64,000 bases of DNA from Myxococcales bacterium (GCA_016716835.1 JADJUW010000001.1:248001-312000); one strand, 5' to 3'. Numbered from the stretch's first letter, positions 32,101 through 43,466 are shown. The notes: generated by a model not told the origin, from the letters alone. Numbers and translations are program-made.

Positions 32101-35100
32101 ACCAGCCGTCGCCACAGCCCCTTGTCTTCATAGAGGCGGATCAATTCGTTGTTGGCGGTTTCATCGTCGGGCCACGACGCGAGAATATCTTCGTACGTCT
32201 CGATGGCGCGGTCGTTTAGCTCGAGCTCGCGCTCGAAGACGCCGGCGACAATGAGTTGCGACCGCCTGGCCGACGTCCCCTCGCCCAAATCGGCGAGGCG
32301 TTGATGCATCTCGACCACCTTGCTCCATCGTCCGAGCTTGGTGTAGAGGTCGGCCAGCGTGCCGACGATGGCCGTGTCGGCGGGTTCCAGCTCGCGCAGC
32401 CGTTCAAACGAATCAATCGCGTCGTGGGGACGCGCGAGCTTTTCGAGATAGATCGTCGCCAGTTCGCGCAACGCCTGCCGTCGCTCGGCGCTGGGCACCG
32501 CGACGCCGAACCGCGGATCGGTGCGCTCTTCCAACGACGCCGCCAGTTCTACCCAGCGCACCTGGCCGCGATACATGGCCTCCAGCGCGTCACGAGCTAT
32601 GGTGTTTGTCGGATCAATGCCGAGGATCTTGCGGTAGCAGCGCTCCGCGTCAATTCGCTTTTGGTGGCGCTCGTGGATGCCCGCGAGCTCGAGCGTCCAG
32701 TCGATCACGGCCTCGGTGCTTTGGGCGGCGGCGGCCATTTTGTCGTAGAATGCCGCCAGCTCGCCGAGCAGGTCGTGCTTAAGGCCGAGCTCGTGCAGCT
32801 TGGCGCGGGTCTCGCTTTGGCGTTCGCCTTGCGACACCAAGTGTGTCACCGCCGCGGCCAGCGTGGCAAACGCGCTCGCGGGATGCTGCGCGCCGCGCTC
32901 CCAAACGTCGGCGGCGCGGGTTAGCCAAGCAACGAGCTGGCCCGAGCGGCGGCCAATTGCCTCATACGTCGAGGCGAGCTCTTCCCACGCCGTGGCGTAG
33001 CGGCGCGCGGGGGCGTCGCTCTGCAGCACCGAGGGTTGGCGTTGCTGCGGACGCGCGGCGGCCACCGCGCGCGGTAGCGGTGGCTTGCGCATGGCCGGGT
33101 TTGGCGGCGGCGGCGCCTTGGCCTTCGCCGTCGCGTCCATCATGTCGTCGAGCGAGAGCTCCATGGTCTGGCCACGCCTTCGCGGCACGCTCGGCAGATC
33201 GGCGCGTAAGGCCTGAAGGTCATCCGAGGACAACATCTCGACGGATTCCGCGCGCGCAAATTGTCTGGTCGCGCCAGTTGGAGGCGAGCTCGATGTGCTG
33301 CCGCGCGGCAGCGGCGGCAACGAAGGCCGCTTGCTTGCATTAGATGCGGCGTGCAAGACCAGCCCCGGCGGCTCGGCGGCTGCCAATTGATCGGCGGCGA
33401 CAAAGTCGCCTAACTGGCTCGCGAGTCGCCACAGCGTGGCATGCCGCGGGGCAAAATTGGGATCTTCTTCGGCGGAGGCGAGATAGATGCGAAAGGCGCG
33501 CACGGGCGCCGCCAGGCGTGTCTCGATGATGTCGGCCTGGCGATCAAGCGCCTCGCCTCGCGCATGGCCGGGCGCCGCCAAGTCGGCCCGCGTGCGCTCG
33601 AGCATCGCGACGTCATGCCAGCGGTCAGCCAGCGGCGCCAGGCGATACACCTCTTCGACGACGCCTGGTTGTTCGGCATTCCATGCAAAGGCCTCAAGCC
33701 ATTCATCCATGGCGCGCGACACGCTACCTAGGCGCGTCTCGAACACCGCCGCGGCGCGACCGTGCAGGGCGGCGCGCTGGGTCGAACCCAATTGCGGTTC
33801 GTGGGCGGCGTAGAGCTCGAGCAGCTTGCGCCACGCCACCGCGTCGTTGATTGCCTCGGCGACGCGCTCGGCCTCGCGCAAGGCCTGCGTGTGTTGTGGC
33901 ATCGCTTGCAGGCACTGGGCCCACGTGTCGAGCGCGGCGAGCGGCGTCGCGAGCTTGTGTTCGTAGACGTTGGCTAACTCGGTAAATCGCTGGGTCTGCG
34001 AGGCGAGATCGCCCAGCTCGCGTACGCGCTGCAATTCTTCGTCCAGCACCGAGACGTAATCTCGCCACAACGTGAAGCGATCGGCGGCATGGCGGAGCAG
34101 CTCGAGTGAGCCCAGATCTGGATCTTCCTGGTGGGCTCGGCGCAACCAGGCAAAACCCTGCGTCGTGTCGCCGCGCTTGTCAAAGTGGATCGCGGCGAGC
34201 TCGATGGCGAGCTCGCGCCGTCGACGCGGGTGCTGCTGATGCTCGATGCGTCGCTCAACCAACTGGCACGCCGCCGCGAAGTCACCCTTGCGGCGCGCGA
34301 CCTCGGTCGCCGCGGCGAGCGCGAGCGCGTTGCTGGGCTCGAGCTCAAGCGACCACAAATACCCTGCCATGGCCCGCTCGAAATCGCCGAGTGGGTCGGC
34401 GCAGAGCGCCGCCACGTCGCGCGCAGCTTGCGCCTTCTCGGCGGCGTCGGTGAGCAGCCACACCCTGCGGTGACCAAGGCGGACGGTCGCATCGATATCG
34501 CCACGCGTCGCGAGCAGGGCTTGCAAGGCCGCAATGGCTGGCAGATGGCGTGGGTCATGCAGCCGCAGCAAATCGCCAAGCGCCGCCTCGGCCTCTGCGG
34601 CATTGGCCAATTTTTCGCTGAGCAAGGTGGCGCGCTCGAGCAGCGCCTCTACGGCGCGCACGGGAGCCTCGCGGCCAAAGGCCGACGCCAGAGCTTGCAG
34701 CGTGGCGGCAAGCTCGCGATGACGGCCAAGCTCGCGTTCGAGCGCCGCCTGTCGCTCAAGGGCGACCAAGTGCGTCGGCGCAAGCTCGCGCACGCGTTGC
34801 CATGCGCGATAGGCGCGGGCCTTGTCGCCGAGTTTTTCGTCGACGATGCGGGCGTAGCGCTCGAGATCGCGTTGTCGCAGCGATGCGGCCGGTCCCTCAG
34901 CCGCGCCGCCACCAAAGGGTTCGCCGCCACCGCTTTGCCCGCCGGGGCGCAGCGTGTCCACGCGTTCAAGCGAGGTGGCCAGATCTGCCCAGCGTTCCGC
35001 GCGTTCGTAGAGCGCGACGCTCGCCTCAAGCGCCTCGAGGTCGGTCGGATTAATTTTTAGTAGTTGCGTCCAACGTTCGAGCGCAACGTCGTGGCGTTGG

Positions 35101-36215
35101 CGCTTGGCGGCGAGATGCGCTAGCCGGCGCAGCACCTTGGTTTTTTCTGCGGCGGCGGTGGTCGTGGTGGCGTGATACTCAAGCGCTTTTTCTAGGCGGT
35201 CCTCGTCGCCCGCGGCTTCGAGGATGCGCTCCATGCGCTCCATCGCGTCGCGATCGCCGGGTAAAAGGTCAAGCAAGTGCGTGCATGCATAGACCACCCC
35301 ATCGGTGTCATGCAGCCTCGCATCACAAAGCGCGGCGAGCCGGCGCAGCATCGCGACTCGCTCGGTGCGCTTGGCCACTGGCCACTGCTTGGGGAGGACC
35401 GAGGCACCCGCCTGGGCAAGCTCAGCGGTGGTGCGGGCCAGATCGGCCTCCAGCTGTCGCCGCAAGGTTTGGCCAAGGCCAAGGTCGTCGCCGTCGCGCT
35501 CGTAGAGCTCGGCCAGCGCGCGCAGGGCAAGCTCGTCGTCGTGGCGCAACCCAACGATTTCTTCATAGATCGAGATGGTGCGGCGAGGCTCAATCTGGCG
35601 CTCTCGATACGTCTGGGCGATGCGACGCAGGACGTCGATGCGCTGCGCCGGCGTCGTGACCGCGCGGGCCTCGTCTTCGAGCACGGTGACGACGGACTGC
35701 CACATCTGCACGCGCGAGGTCAGGCGACGCTGCGCCTCCTTGGCCTTGCCTGCGTCGGGGGCGAGCTCGCCATACTTGCGCCACGTCTCCAAGGCGCGAT
35801 TGATATCGCCAAGGCGCACCTCGGCGAGTTGCGCAATCTCCTCGAGTCGACCCAGGATTTCGTCGCGCGGCGCGCCTAGATCGCGAGCGTTCTCGAGCAT
35901 GAACTCGCAGAGGTCGACCAGCCCACGCCAATCGCGTCGCTCGCGGAAATGATCGGCATAGCGTTGCAGCGCCTGGGGATGCGCGGGCTCGATGGACAGC
36001 ACGCGATGAATGCATTCGGCCGCGCGCTCGATATCGCCAAGGTCGGTCTTGTAAAGCTCAGCTAGCGCGAGCAACGAGGCGACTTGGGCGTCGGGTGGCT
36101 GCGCCCCGCACTCTTGCTCCAGCAGGGCGGCGAGCTCGCGAAAGCGCTTCTCGGCGCGCAGCAGCTCGGCGAGGCGCCGGCGCGGCGCGTGCGCGGAGGG
36201 GTCGGCGGCAATCAA
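29118..36215 (-). CDS. Giant TPR protein, main part (probable frameshift from 37363)
   Basis: 2365 residues, built almost wholly of tetratricopeptide-like helical repeats (for instance AAECIHRVLSIEPAHPQALQRYADH; AERCYRKILGIDPTNTIARDAL). A Pro/Ser/Arg-rich linker of about 130 residues near the middle divides two repeat blocks. The C-terminal 250 residues form a different globular region (TLPLRLRQRLEVLLRDLAEVG). The TTG at 36215 is doubtful: the frame is open upstream and reads RYGPEQKGAIIELLSSLIAAD, which would continue the upstream gene. Long TPR proteins of this style occur in myxobacterial motility systems (AgmK), but identity is not shown here. Confidence 0.75.
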   Translation of the reverse strand: MIAADPSAHAPRRRLAELLRAEKRFRELAALLEQECGAQPPDAQVASLLALAELYKTDLGDIERAAECIHRVLSIEPAHPQALQRYADHFRERRDWRGLVDLCEFMLENARDLGAPRDEILGRLEEIAQLAEVRLGDINRALETWRKYGELAPDAGKAKEAQRRLTSRVQMWQSVVTVLEDEARAVTTPAQRIDVLRRIAQTYRERQIEPRRTISIYEEIVGLRHDDELALRALAELYERDGDDLGLGQTLRRQLEADLARTTAELAQAGASVLPKQWPVAKRTERVAMLRRLAALCDARLHDTDGVVYACTHLLDLLPGDRDAMERMERILEAAGDEDRLEKALEYHATTTTAAAEKTKVLRRLAHLAAKRQRHDVALERWTQLLKINPTDLEALEASVALYERAERWADLATSLERVDTLRPGGQSGGGEPFGGGAAEGPAASLRQRDLERYARIVDEKLGDKARAYRAWQRVRELAPTHLVALERQAALERELGRHRELAATLQALASAFGREAPVRAVEALLERATLLSEKLANAAEAEAALGDLLRLHDPRHLPAIAALQALLATRGDIDATVRLGHRRVWLLTDAAEKAQAARDVAALCADPLGDFERAMAGYLWSLELEPSNALALAAATEVARRKGDFAAACQLVERRIEHQQHPRRRRELAIELAAIHFDKRGDTTQGFAWLRRAHQEDPDLGSLELLRHAADRFTLWRDYVSVLDEELQRVRELGDLASQTQRFTELANVYEHKLATPLAALDTWAQCLQAMPQHTQALREAERVAEAINDAVAWRKLLELYAAHEPQLGSTQRAALHGRAAAVFETRLGSVSRAMDEWLEAFAWNAEQPGVVEEVYRLAPLADRWHDVAMLERTRADLAAPGHARGEALDRQADIIETRLAAPVRAFRIYLASAEEDPNFAPRHATLWRLASQLGDFVAADQLAAAEPPGLVLHAASNASKRPSLPPLPRGSTSSSPPTGATRQFARAESVEMLSSDDLQALRADLPSVPRRRGQTMELSLDDMMDATAKAKAPPPPNPAMRKPPLPRAVAAARPQQRQPSVLQSDAPARRYATAWEELASTYEAIGRRSGQLVAWLTRAADVWERGAQHPASAFATLAAAVTHLVSQGERQSETRAKLHELGLKHDLLGELAAFYDKMAAAAQSTEAVIDWTLELAGIHERHQKRIDAERCYRKILGIDPTNTIARDALEAMYRGQVRWVELAASLEERTDPRFGVAVPSAERRQALRELATIYLEKLARPHDAIDSFERLRELEPADTAIVGTLADLYTKLGRWSKVVEMHQRLADLGEGTSARRSQLIVAGVFERELELNDRAIETYEDILASWPDDETANNELIRLYEDKGLWRRLVDLLARAFARTPAVERAKRRNLLLRRATVEQGELRDFAAAAHTWQQLIDEGHDEIRHFVALARALEAAGRHAEAVDVFERLIALPTVASEAAEEQVSLLLELARLHKQSPTANTTRIAELVHRARELAPADPRPVAALASITSEADAPELFAEAKLREAELALGADRVLAFIAAARTFARLGELEKVRRIFARLLPELTGAQDLALARGAYAELLFGAGDVEAAMLALGPLTGDTRRADVERAETHCQLAAMIGPHDVVRAIEELRAALALCPTHGPAIMGLADALSTSLAYAEPLVEFLEQTLPREAEIDPDVVGEMYRYLAKAYEALARDEDAYQTLLEAERRYRGDILVKLALGENRFRAKRWREAAIFLSALGEHADAPLYATDVARGLCHAAMAEIKSLRPDRAEPLYLRALQLDPASELALVAMAERTMERGDAPTSVQYLEALTRSAQTSEDRAAACEKLGDLLAETIGDAHGAAAAYRSAIAAIGALSVQHEPLVRKLVSIAGAAQNHELLAVGYAELAQLAASPDERWSATADAAKALLAAGQLARASQLARAAAEGAPTTPEIVAIAADIAFAEGDVEFVATVLGKLLSQRQIATDNSPTLAPLWQRLGAARAARGDHRQAAAAFERSLEINAQGAEATMARRGLAGILGAIDRTPAEDARLREQLRLLASGGDPGDLIAFASHLARAASPADVALVADVVAAASERGASLEALAAFGKPSVPAMADDAAYRGTVANSYGALIADPDDEPLREILTALAEVAPLLWPDFMQALERQHITAFRLNANYRAPAVTMLPHIVSALGVRPLLAYGTDDANIIIQVSCAGTPLVIFGPLLLEGRVDPGQARFWTARAVECTRSHRIVARGLPKADVVDLLHSAHRLFSKHAPKAATEHEVALDTLLHGTLPLRLRQRLEVLLRDLAEVGPHLERHWAATNRASDRAALLLCPDVRSALRVASALSDDTRHLAALIAHPQWRSTRRDLLP

Positions 36216-36220
36216 GGAAC

Positions 36221-37363
36221 TCAGCAGCTCGATGATGGCGCCCTTTTGTTCGGGTCCATATCGGCGACGGTGATCCGCCGTGCGATGAGGGCGGCGCGAT
36301 CAGCCGGCCGCTCCGCCATTTCGACCCGCTGCGCGAGAAACCGATCAAGTTCGTCGAGCTCGCCCTTGGCGGCCAACGCATCGGCGAGCAACTGCGCCGT
36401 CAGCCCATCAAAGGGCAACAGGCCCAGCGCCTTGCGAAACAAGCGCAGCGCGCGATCGAGCTGCCCCGCGACGTGGGCGCGCTTGCCTAAATCGACGAAC
36501 AGGTCCGAGGCACGCTTATTGGTGAGCTCAAGCGTTTGGCCACTGGCCGCCGCAAAGCGCGCCGACGCGTACAGATGCGCAAGCGGCTCACGCACGTCGA
36601 TGCCACCGCCGAGCGCAAGCGCCTGTTCGAAGTGGGTGACGGCGCGCACCGGCTCACCTGCGAGGTCGTAGGTGTGGGCGAGCTCAACCAGCAGGGCAAT
36701 TCGCGCGCTGGCCTGCTCCTTTTCGTGCAGCGCGGCGAGCGCGGCCTCGATGAATTCGATTAGCGCGCGGTGCTCGCCAAGCTGCGGGTACCAGGCACGC
36801 GCCAATTGGGTCGCATCGGCATTTTCAACGTCGAGCCGCCACGCTTCGCGCAGATGAACCAGCCCGCGGTCTAGGCGCCCGAGCGATTCGAGATAGAGCC
36901 GTGCGAGCATGCCATGGCGGCTGCTCTGATAGGGAGCGTCGATACGTTCCCCTGCGAGGGCTTGTTCGGCGAGGGCCACCAGCGTCATCTCGAGGCACGT
37001 CGCGGCATGCCCGATGCGGCCCTGCGCAAGCAACAACTCGACGAGCGAGTTGGCCGCGCCGCGGTGGCTGGGAACTAGCGCAACGGCCGCACGTAGCTGC
37101 TCCTCGGCGCGCTCCAGCTGGCCCGCGATGCGGCTCGCGCTGGCGGCTTCGACGAGCAAGGCGGCCCCCACGTCGCCACCGACGTGCTCGGCCCGACGTT
37201 GGCAAATGGCCGCAAGCCGCACCGCATCGCCGCGCTCGCGCAACTTTGCCTTGAGCTCATCGAACAACTCCGCATCACCCGGGTTGCCAAGGCAACTTTC
37301 GAACTGCGCCGCTAAGGCGTCAAAGGCCGACGGATCTTGTCGCGTATCGTCTTGTGGTTGCAT
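36221..37363 (-). CDS. TPR protein, N-terminal part of the giant TPR gene
   Basis: 380 residues of TPR-like repeats (AEEQLRAAVALVPSHRGAANSL; LRLFRKALGLLPFDGLTAQL) without signal peptide. The reading ends abruptly at DMDPNKRAPSSSC. If one base is restored near 36255, it joins the downstream frame, making one protein of about 2,748 residues for 29118-37363. A natural split into two genes is the alternative, but the break falls inside a repeat. Confidence 0.72.
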   Translation of the reverse strand: MQPQDDTRQDPSAFDALAAQFESCLGNPGDAELFDELKAKLRERGDAVRLAAICQRRAEHVGGDVGAALLVEAASASRIAGQLERAEEQLRAAVALVPSHRGAANSLVELLLAQGRIGHAATCLEMTLVALAEQALAGERIDAPYQSSRHGMLARLYLESLGRLDRGLVHLREAWRLDVENADATQLARAWYPQLGEHRALIEFIEAALAALHEKEQASARIALLVELAHTYDLAGEPVRAVTHFEQALALGGGIDVREPLAHLYASARFAAASGQTLELTNKRASDLFVDLGKRAHVAGQLDRALRLFRKALGLLPFDGLTAQLLADALAAKGELDELDRFLAQRVEMAERPADRAALIARRITVADMDPNKRAPSSSC

Positions 37364-37456
37364 GCGTCATCGCGAACGACGCGACACCTATAAAATACCA
37401 TGGGGCAATTACCGCATGGGTGAGGTGGGCCCCAACTTCCGCGCTCGACAGCGCGC

Positions 37457-37810
37457 CTAGTGCACGCCGAGTAGGTGTACGGCTGATATGTGGTAGCAGA
37501 TAAGCAAGGCATAGGCAGCCGAGGTGCCGATGAGGGCGAGCGAGGCCGCCTGGCGCCTTTTGAGCAGGCGAATCAGCAAAAATACCGCGAGCGAAACCAG
37601 CGCCATCTTGGTCATCACAAACACCACCGGGCCCATCTGGAGGAAGTGGTTCATGATGGGATTGGATTCCGTGGCCAGGCCCGAAGAGATGTACACCAGC
37701 GTGAAGACCGCATCGAGCAGGTTCATGATGATGAGGGCCGCCGCCGCCGCGTACGCCAACCGTTGCAGCAACTGCACTGGGTTTGGGACGGAGATGGTTA
37801 GGGTTTGCAT
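37457..37810 (-). CDS. Small inner-membrane protein, DUF5658-like
   Basis: 117 residues with three predicted membrane helices (AYAAAAALIIMNLLDAVFTL; VVFVMTKMALVSLAVFLLI; SLALIGTSAAYALLICYH). The pattern D-x-x-F-T with ESNPIMNHFLQMGP is that of the DUF5658 family. Function unknown. Monocistronic, between the TPR gene and the M20 peptidase. Confidence 0.75.
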   Translation of the reverse strand: MQTLTISVPNPVQLLQRLAYAAAAALIIMNLLDAVFTLVYISSGLATESNPIMNHFLQMGPVVFVMTKMALVSLAVFLLIRLLKRRQAASLALIGTSAAYALLICYHISAVHLLGVH

Positions 37811-38026
37811 GCCTTAGGCTTATGCATGCGCTGTACCAACCTGGGCGCGGTGCGCTAGCCCTTCTAAGAGATTGAAAACGCTTGCCGCCTCCTGCCTTCG
37901 CGGTCGTTTGGCCACGTTTCTCCGTGTCAGACCGAGGCGTCCTGGCGGGACTTCTATCCGCCGTCACCCCAGAAAGTCCCACTTGCACGGGCGCGCAGTA
38001 CGTGAAAGACTTACGTCCTCGAAACC

Positions 38027-39448
<1,422 letters not shown>

Positions 39449-39537
39449 GGGCGCAATGTACCGCAGCCAAATCCTATCCACATGGGGGATGGCCGCAATT
39501 TACGTTTTGCGCGCTGCCCGCGCTATAGTGTCACGGC

Positions 39538-39873
39538 ATGTCCGAGAAATCGCCTTCCAAGCCGGCGCGCAAAGAGCAGACCGGCGTCGCGCTTAAAGAA
39601 CGCACCAAAACCCAGAAACCACCGCTCTACAAGGTCCTCTTGCACAACGACGACTACACGACCAAGGAGTTTGTCGTATGGGTGCTGCAGACGATTTTTC
39701 ATCGCAGCGATGCGGAGGCCAACGCCATCATGAATCACGTGCACAACCAAGGCGTCGGCGTGGCCGGGGTCTACACCCTTGAGGTGGCGGAGACCAAGGT
39801 CGCCAAGACGCTGCAGCTGGCCCGCCACAGCGAGTACCCGTTGCAACTATCCATCGAACCCACGGAGCCCTAA
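39538..39873 (+). CDS. clpS: ATP-dependent Clp protease adaptor ClpS
   Basis: 111 residues. The core PLYKVLLHNDDYTTKEFVVWVL is the ClpS fold that binds N-degron substrates and delivers them to ClpA. An N-terminal Lys/Thr-rich extension of about 30 residues is disordered, as in the family. It precedes clpA with a 2-base gap, a standard operon. Confidence 0.97.
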   Translation: MSEKSPSKPARKEQTGVALKERTKTQKPPLYKVLLHNDDYTTKEFVVWVLQTIFHRSDAEANAIMNHVHNQGVGVAGVYTLEVAETKVAKTLQLARHSEYPLQLSIEPTEP

Positions 39874-39875
39874 CT

Positions 39876-42149
39876 ATGCTGAGCCCTGAACTCCAAGCGA
39901 CGTTGCAGCGATGCGTGGATGATGTCCGCCGCCGCCGGCACGAATATCTCACGCTCGAACACTTGCTCTTGTCAATTCTGGACGACCCCAGCGGGCGCGA
40001 CATCATTGTCAAATGCGGCGGCGACGTCGAAGAGATTCGCGCCGAGCTCGAAGACTTCCTCGAGGATAACGTCGAGCCCTTGCCTAAGGGGGCCGAGGAT
40101 GAAGACGGCCCGGACCAGACGCTGGCATTTCAGCGCGTGCTGCAGCGCGCGGCGATGCATGTGCAGGGGGCGGGGCGGCAGGAACTCTCCACCGGCAACG
40201 TGCTGGCGTCGCTGTTTCGCGAGCGCGACTGCCCGGCGGTGTTTGCGCTCGAGAAGAGCGGCATCTCGCGGCTCGACGTTATTAACTACATTAGCCATGG
40301 CGTTTCCAAGACCGGCGGCACCAGCGTGGTGCCACGCAGCCGCGGCGCCGAGGGCGAGGGCGAAGAGCGCGAGGCGGAGAAGAAGGCCGATCCAATCGCC
40401 AACTTCTGCATCAACCTTTCTGAGAAGGCCAAGGCTGGCAAGCTCGATCCGTTGATCGGCCGCGACAAAGAAATTGAGCGCATGGTTCAGGTGCTGGCGC
40501 GACGGCGAAAAAACAACCCGCTGCTCATCGGCGAGCCAGGGGTTGGCAAGACCGCGATGGCGGAAGGCCTCGCAATTCGCATCGTCGAGGGCAAGGTGCC
40601 CGAGCCGCTGCTGCAATGCGTCGTCTATTCGCTCGACATGACCGCGGTGCTCGCGGGCACGCGGTTTCGCGGCGATTTTGAAGAGCGCCTCGAAGCCATC
40701 ACCAAGAAGCTCGCGGCCGACCCGCACGCCATTTTGTTCATCGACGAGATCCACAACCTCATTGGCGCCGGCGCGACCCAGGGCGGCACCATGGATGCCG
40801 CGAATATCCTCAAGCCCTATCTCTCGTCGGGGGAGCTGCGTTGCATTGGCTCAACGACGTTTAAGGAATTTCGCCAGTCGTTCGAGCGCGACCGCGCGCT
40901 GGCGCGGCGCTTTCAGCGCATCGACATCAACGAGCCGACGGTGCAAGATGCCATCGAAATCCTCAAGGGCCTGCGGCCGCACTACGAGAAGCATCACGGC
41001 GTCACGTACTCCGACCAGGCGATTGCGACGGCGGCAGAGCTCGCGGCCAAGCATATCTCGGGGTCGCAATTGCCGGACAAGGCGATTGACGTCATCGACG
41101 AGGCCGGCGCGCGCGTCGCGCTGATGCCCAAGGAAACGCGTCCAACCGAGGTCTCGCCCGCGCTCATTGAAGAAGTGGTGGCGCAAATCGCGCGCATCCC
41201 GACCAAGTCGGTGTCGACCGACGACAAGGCCAAGTTGACTAATCTCGAGGCCGACCTCAAGCGCGTTATTTACGGCCAGGATGCCGCGGTTGGCGAATTA
41301 GCCACCGCCATCAAGCTGTCGCGCGCGGGCCTGGGCAATCCCACCAAGCCGACCGGCTGCTTTTTGTTTACAGGTCCTACCGGCGTCGGCAAGACCGAGC
41401 TCGCCAAGCAACTCGCGCTCTCCATGGGCGTCGAGTTTATTCGTTTTGATATGTCCGAATACATGGAAAAGCACACGGTGTCGCGGCTCATCGGCGCGCC
41501 GCCGGGCTATGTCGGATTTGACCAAGGTGGGCAGCTCACCGATGCTGTCAACAAGCATCCCTATTCGGTGATCTTGCTCGACGAGATCGAAAAAGCTCAC
41601 CCCGACCTCTACAACGTGCTGCTGCAAGTCATGGACCACGCGACGCTGACCGACAACAACGGCCGCAAGGCAGATTTTCGCAATGTCATTCTCATTATGA
41701 CCAGCAACGCCGGCAGCCGCGAGATGGCGGCGATGAAGATTGGCTTTGGCGATAGCGGCGTGGTCAGCAGCGACGGCAAGAAGGCGCTTGAAAAGGTCTT
41801 TACGCCCGAGTTTCGCAATCGCCTCGACGCCACCGTCATGTTTGACGCGCTGTCGCCCGAGGTGATCACCAAGGTCGTCACCAAGTTCATCGACCAACTC
41901 GAGGGCCAGCTCGCCGAGAAAAACGTCACGCTCGAAGTCAGCGATGCCGCCAAGGCGTGGTTCGCCCTCCGCGGCTACGACAAAACCATGGGCGCGCGGC
42001 CCATGGCGCGGCTCATCCAGAGCACGCTCAAGGCGCCGCTCGCCAACGAGATTCTCTTTGGCAAGTTGGTCGGCGGTGGCACCGCCGCCATCGACGTCAA
42101 AGACGACGAAATCGTCGTGGAGTGCACCGCGGCCCCGGCAGAGGACTAA
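39876..42149 (+). CDS. clpA: ATP-dependent Clp protease ATP-binding subunit ClpA
   Basis: 757 residues, typical length. The N-terminal Clp_N domain (YLTLEHLLLSILDD) receives ClpS. AAA module 1 has Walker A GEPGVGKTAMAEG near residue 217 and ILFIDEIHNL. AAA module 2 has GPTGVGKTELAKQ near 500 and VILLDEIEKAHPD. It unfolds proteins for ClpP, which is not in the window. The acidic linker around residues 150-170 is rich in Glu/Arg. Confidence 0.97.
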   Translation: MLSPELQATLQRCVDDVRRRRHEYLTLEHLLLSILDDPSGRDIIVKCGGDVEEIRAELEDFLEDNVEPLPKGAEDEDGPDQTLAFQRVLQRAAMHVQGAGRQELSTGNVLASLFRERDCPAVFALEKSGISRLDVINYISHGVSKTGGTSVVPRSRGAEGEGEEREAEKKADPIANFCINLSEKAKAGKLDPLIGRDKEIERMVQVLARRRKNNPLLIGEPGVGKTAMAEGLAIRIVEGKVPEPLLQCVVYSLDMTAVLAGTRFRGDFEERLEAITKKLAADPHAILFIDEIHNLIGAGATQGGTMDAANILKPYLSSGELRCIGSTTFKEFRQSFERDRALARRFQRIDINEPTVQDAIEILKGLRPHYEKHHGVTYSDQAIATAAELAAKHISGSQLPDKAIDVIDEAGARVALMPKETRPTEVSPALIEEVVAQIARIPTKSVSTDDKAKLTNLEADLKRVIYGQDAAVGELATAIKLSRAGLGNPTKPTGCFLFTGPTGVGKTELAKQLALSMGVEFIRFDMSEYMEKHTVSRLIGAPPGYVGFDQGGQLTDAVNKHPYSVILLDEIEKAHPDLYNVLLQVMDHATLTDNNGRKADFRNVILIMTSNAGSREMAAMKIGFGDSGVVSSDGKKALEKVFTPEFRNRLDATVMFDALSPEVITKVVTKFIDQLEGQLAEKNVTLEVSDAAKAWFALRGYDKTMGARPMARLIQSTLKAPLANEILFGKLVGGGTAAIDVKDDEIVVECTAAPAED

Positions 42150-42194
42150 CAACACGCGGCCAGCTTCGCGTATATTTGGCGCCGGGCGATCGTC

Positions 42195-43466
42195 ATGACG
42201 CAGCGATATATCGGCATCGACTTCGGCACCACCAACTCGGCGATCGGCGTGATCGACGAGCAGGGCGAGCGGCTCTTGCCGCTGCCCAGTCCCGCCGGTC
42301 CCGTCGAGACCTGGCGTACGGTGTTGTTTTTTGACGAAGATGGCGAGGTGGTCGCGGGCGCGCCCGCCATTGCGCGCTATGCCGAGGCCAATGGGCAGGG
42401 CCGGCTGCTGCAATCCTTTAAGTCGCATCTCGCGAGCGCGACGTTCAACAAGACTCATGTCAATGGGCGGCGGTGGGCGCTGGAAGACCTGATCGCCGCG
42501 TATCTGCGTCAACTGCGCGAGCACAGCCCTATCGATCTTGGCACGCGCTGCGTGGTGGGGCGGCCGGTGCGCTATTGGGGCGCAGAGTCGGCTGAAGATG
42601 ATACCCGGGCCGTCGAGCGCATGGGGCGAGCCCTGGCCTTGGCGGGCTTTACCGACGCGCACTTTGAACTAGAACCGCTCGGCGCGGCGGCGCGCTACGC
42701 CACGACGGTCGCGCGAGAAGAAGTCATCATCGTCGCCGACTTCGGTGGCGGCACCGCAGACTTCTCAGTCGTACGCGTCGCGCCCGGAGGCAACTACGCC
42801 AGCGAGCGGGAAAAAGCCGAGGCCGTCCTGGCGACTGGCGGATTAGGCGTTTCGGGCGATGCCTTTGACGCGCGCGTGATCGACGAGGTGGTTGCCCCCT
42901 TGATGGGCAAGGGCACCAGCTACGACGTGGGCTTTGGCAGCGATACGCTGATTCCGGCGTGGCTGTTTCACAAGCTGCGGCGGTGGCACCACATCCCGCT
43001 GCTCAACGAGCCAGCCACCTTGCGGCTAATCGCGCAAATCGAACACGGCGCGCAACAGCCCGAGAAATTCGAACGCTTCTTGCGCCTGGTGCGCGACGAC
43101 CTAGGGCTGTGGCTGCATCAGGCGGTGGAGCGCGCAAAGATTTCGATGTCAAAGCACGGCGACGGCCAACTGACGGTTGGCGCTGGCATCGATCTAGACG
43201 AGCGGCTTGACGCCCGCGCCTTTGATCAATGGATCGCGCCCGACCTATCGGCCATTGGCACCGTGCTCGATGAGGTCGTGCTGCAAGCCGGCCTTACGCC
43301 CAATAAGATCGACCGCGTCTTCACCACCGGCGGGACATCGATGGTGCCCGCGGTTCGGCGCGAACTCGAGCGACGCTTTGGCGCCGAGAAGTTAATCGGC
43401 GGCAACGAGCTCGTCACCGTCGCGCTTGGCCTGGCGCGGCGTGCCGAGGCCATGTTTCACCGCTAG
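42195..43466 (+). CDS. Hsp70-like ATPase (YegD type)
   Basis: 423 residues: an actin/Hsp70 nucleotide-binding domain with phosphate loops IGIDFGTTNSAIG and IVADFGGGTADFSVV, and adenosine motif FTTGGTSMVPAVRREL. The usual C-terminal peptide-binding domain of DnaK is missing, as in YegD. Partner unknown. It is 45 bases after clpA and may be co-transcribed with it, which would suggest a protein quality-control role. Confidence 0.88.
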   Translation: MTQRYIGIDFGTTNSAIGVIDEQGERLLPLPSPAGPVETWRTVLFFDEDGEVVAGAPAIARYAEANGQGRLLQSFKSHLASATFNKTHVNGRRWALEDLIAAYLRQLREHSPIDLGTRCVVGRPVRYWGAESAEDDTRAVERMGRALALAGFTDAHFELEPLGAAARYATTVAREEVIIVADFGGGTADFSVVRVAPGGNYASEREKAEAVLATGGLGVSGDAFDARVIDEVVAPLMGKGTSYDVGFGSDTLIPAWLFHKLRRWHHIPLLNEPATLRLIAQIEHGAQQPEKFERFLRLVRDDLGLWLHQAVERAKISMSKHGDGQLTVGAGIDLDERLDARAFDQWIAPDLSAIGTVLDEVVLQAGLTPNKIDRVFTTGGTSMVPAVRRELERRFGAEKLIGGNELVTVALGLARRAEAMFHR

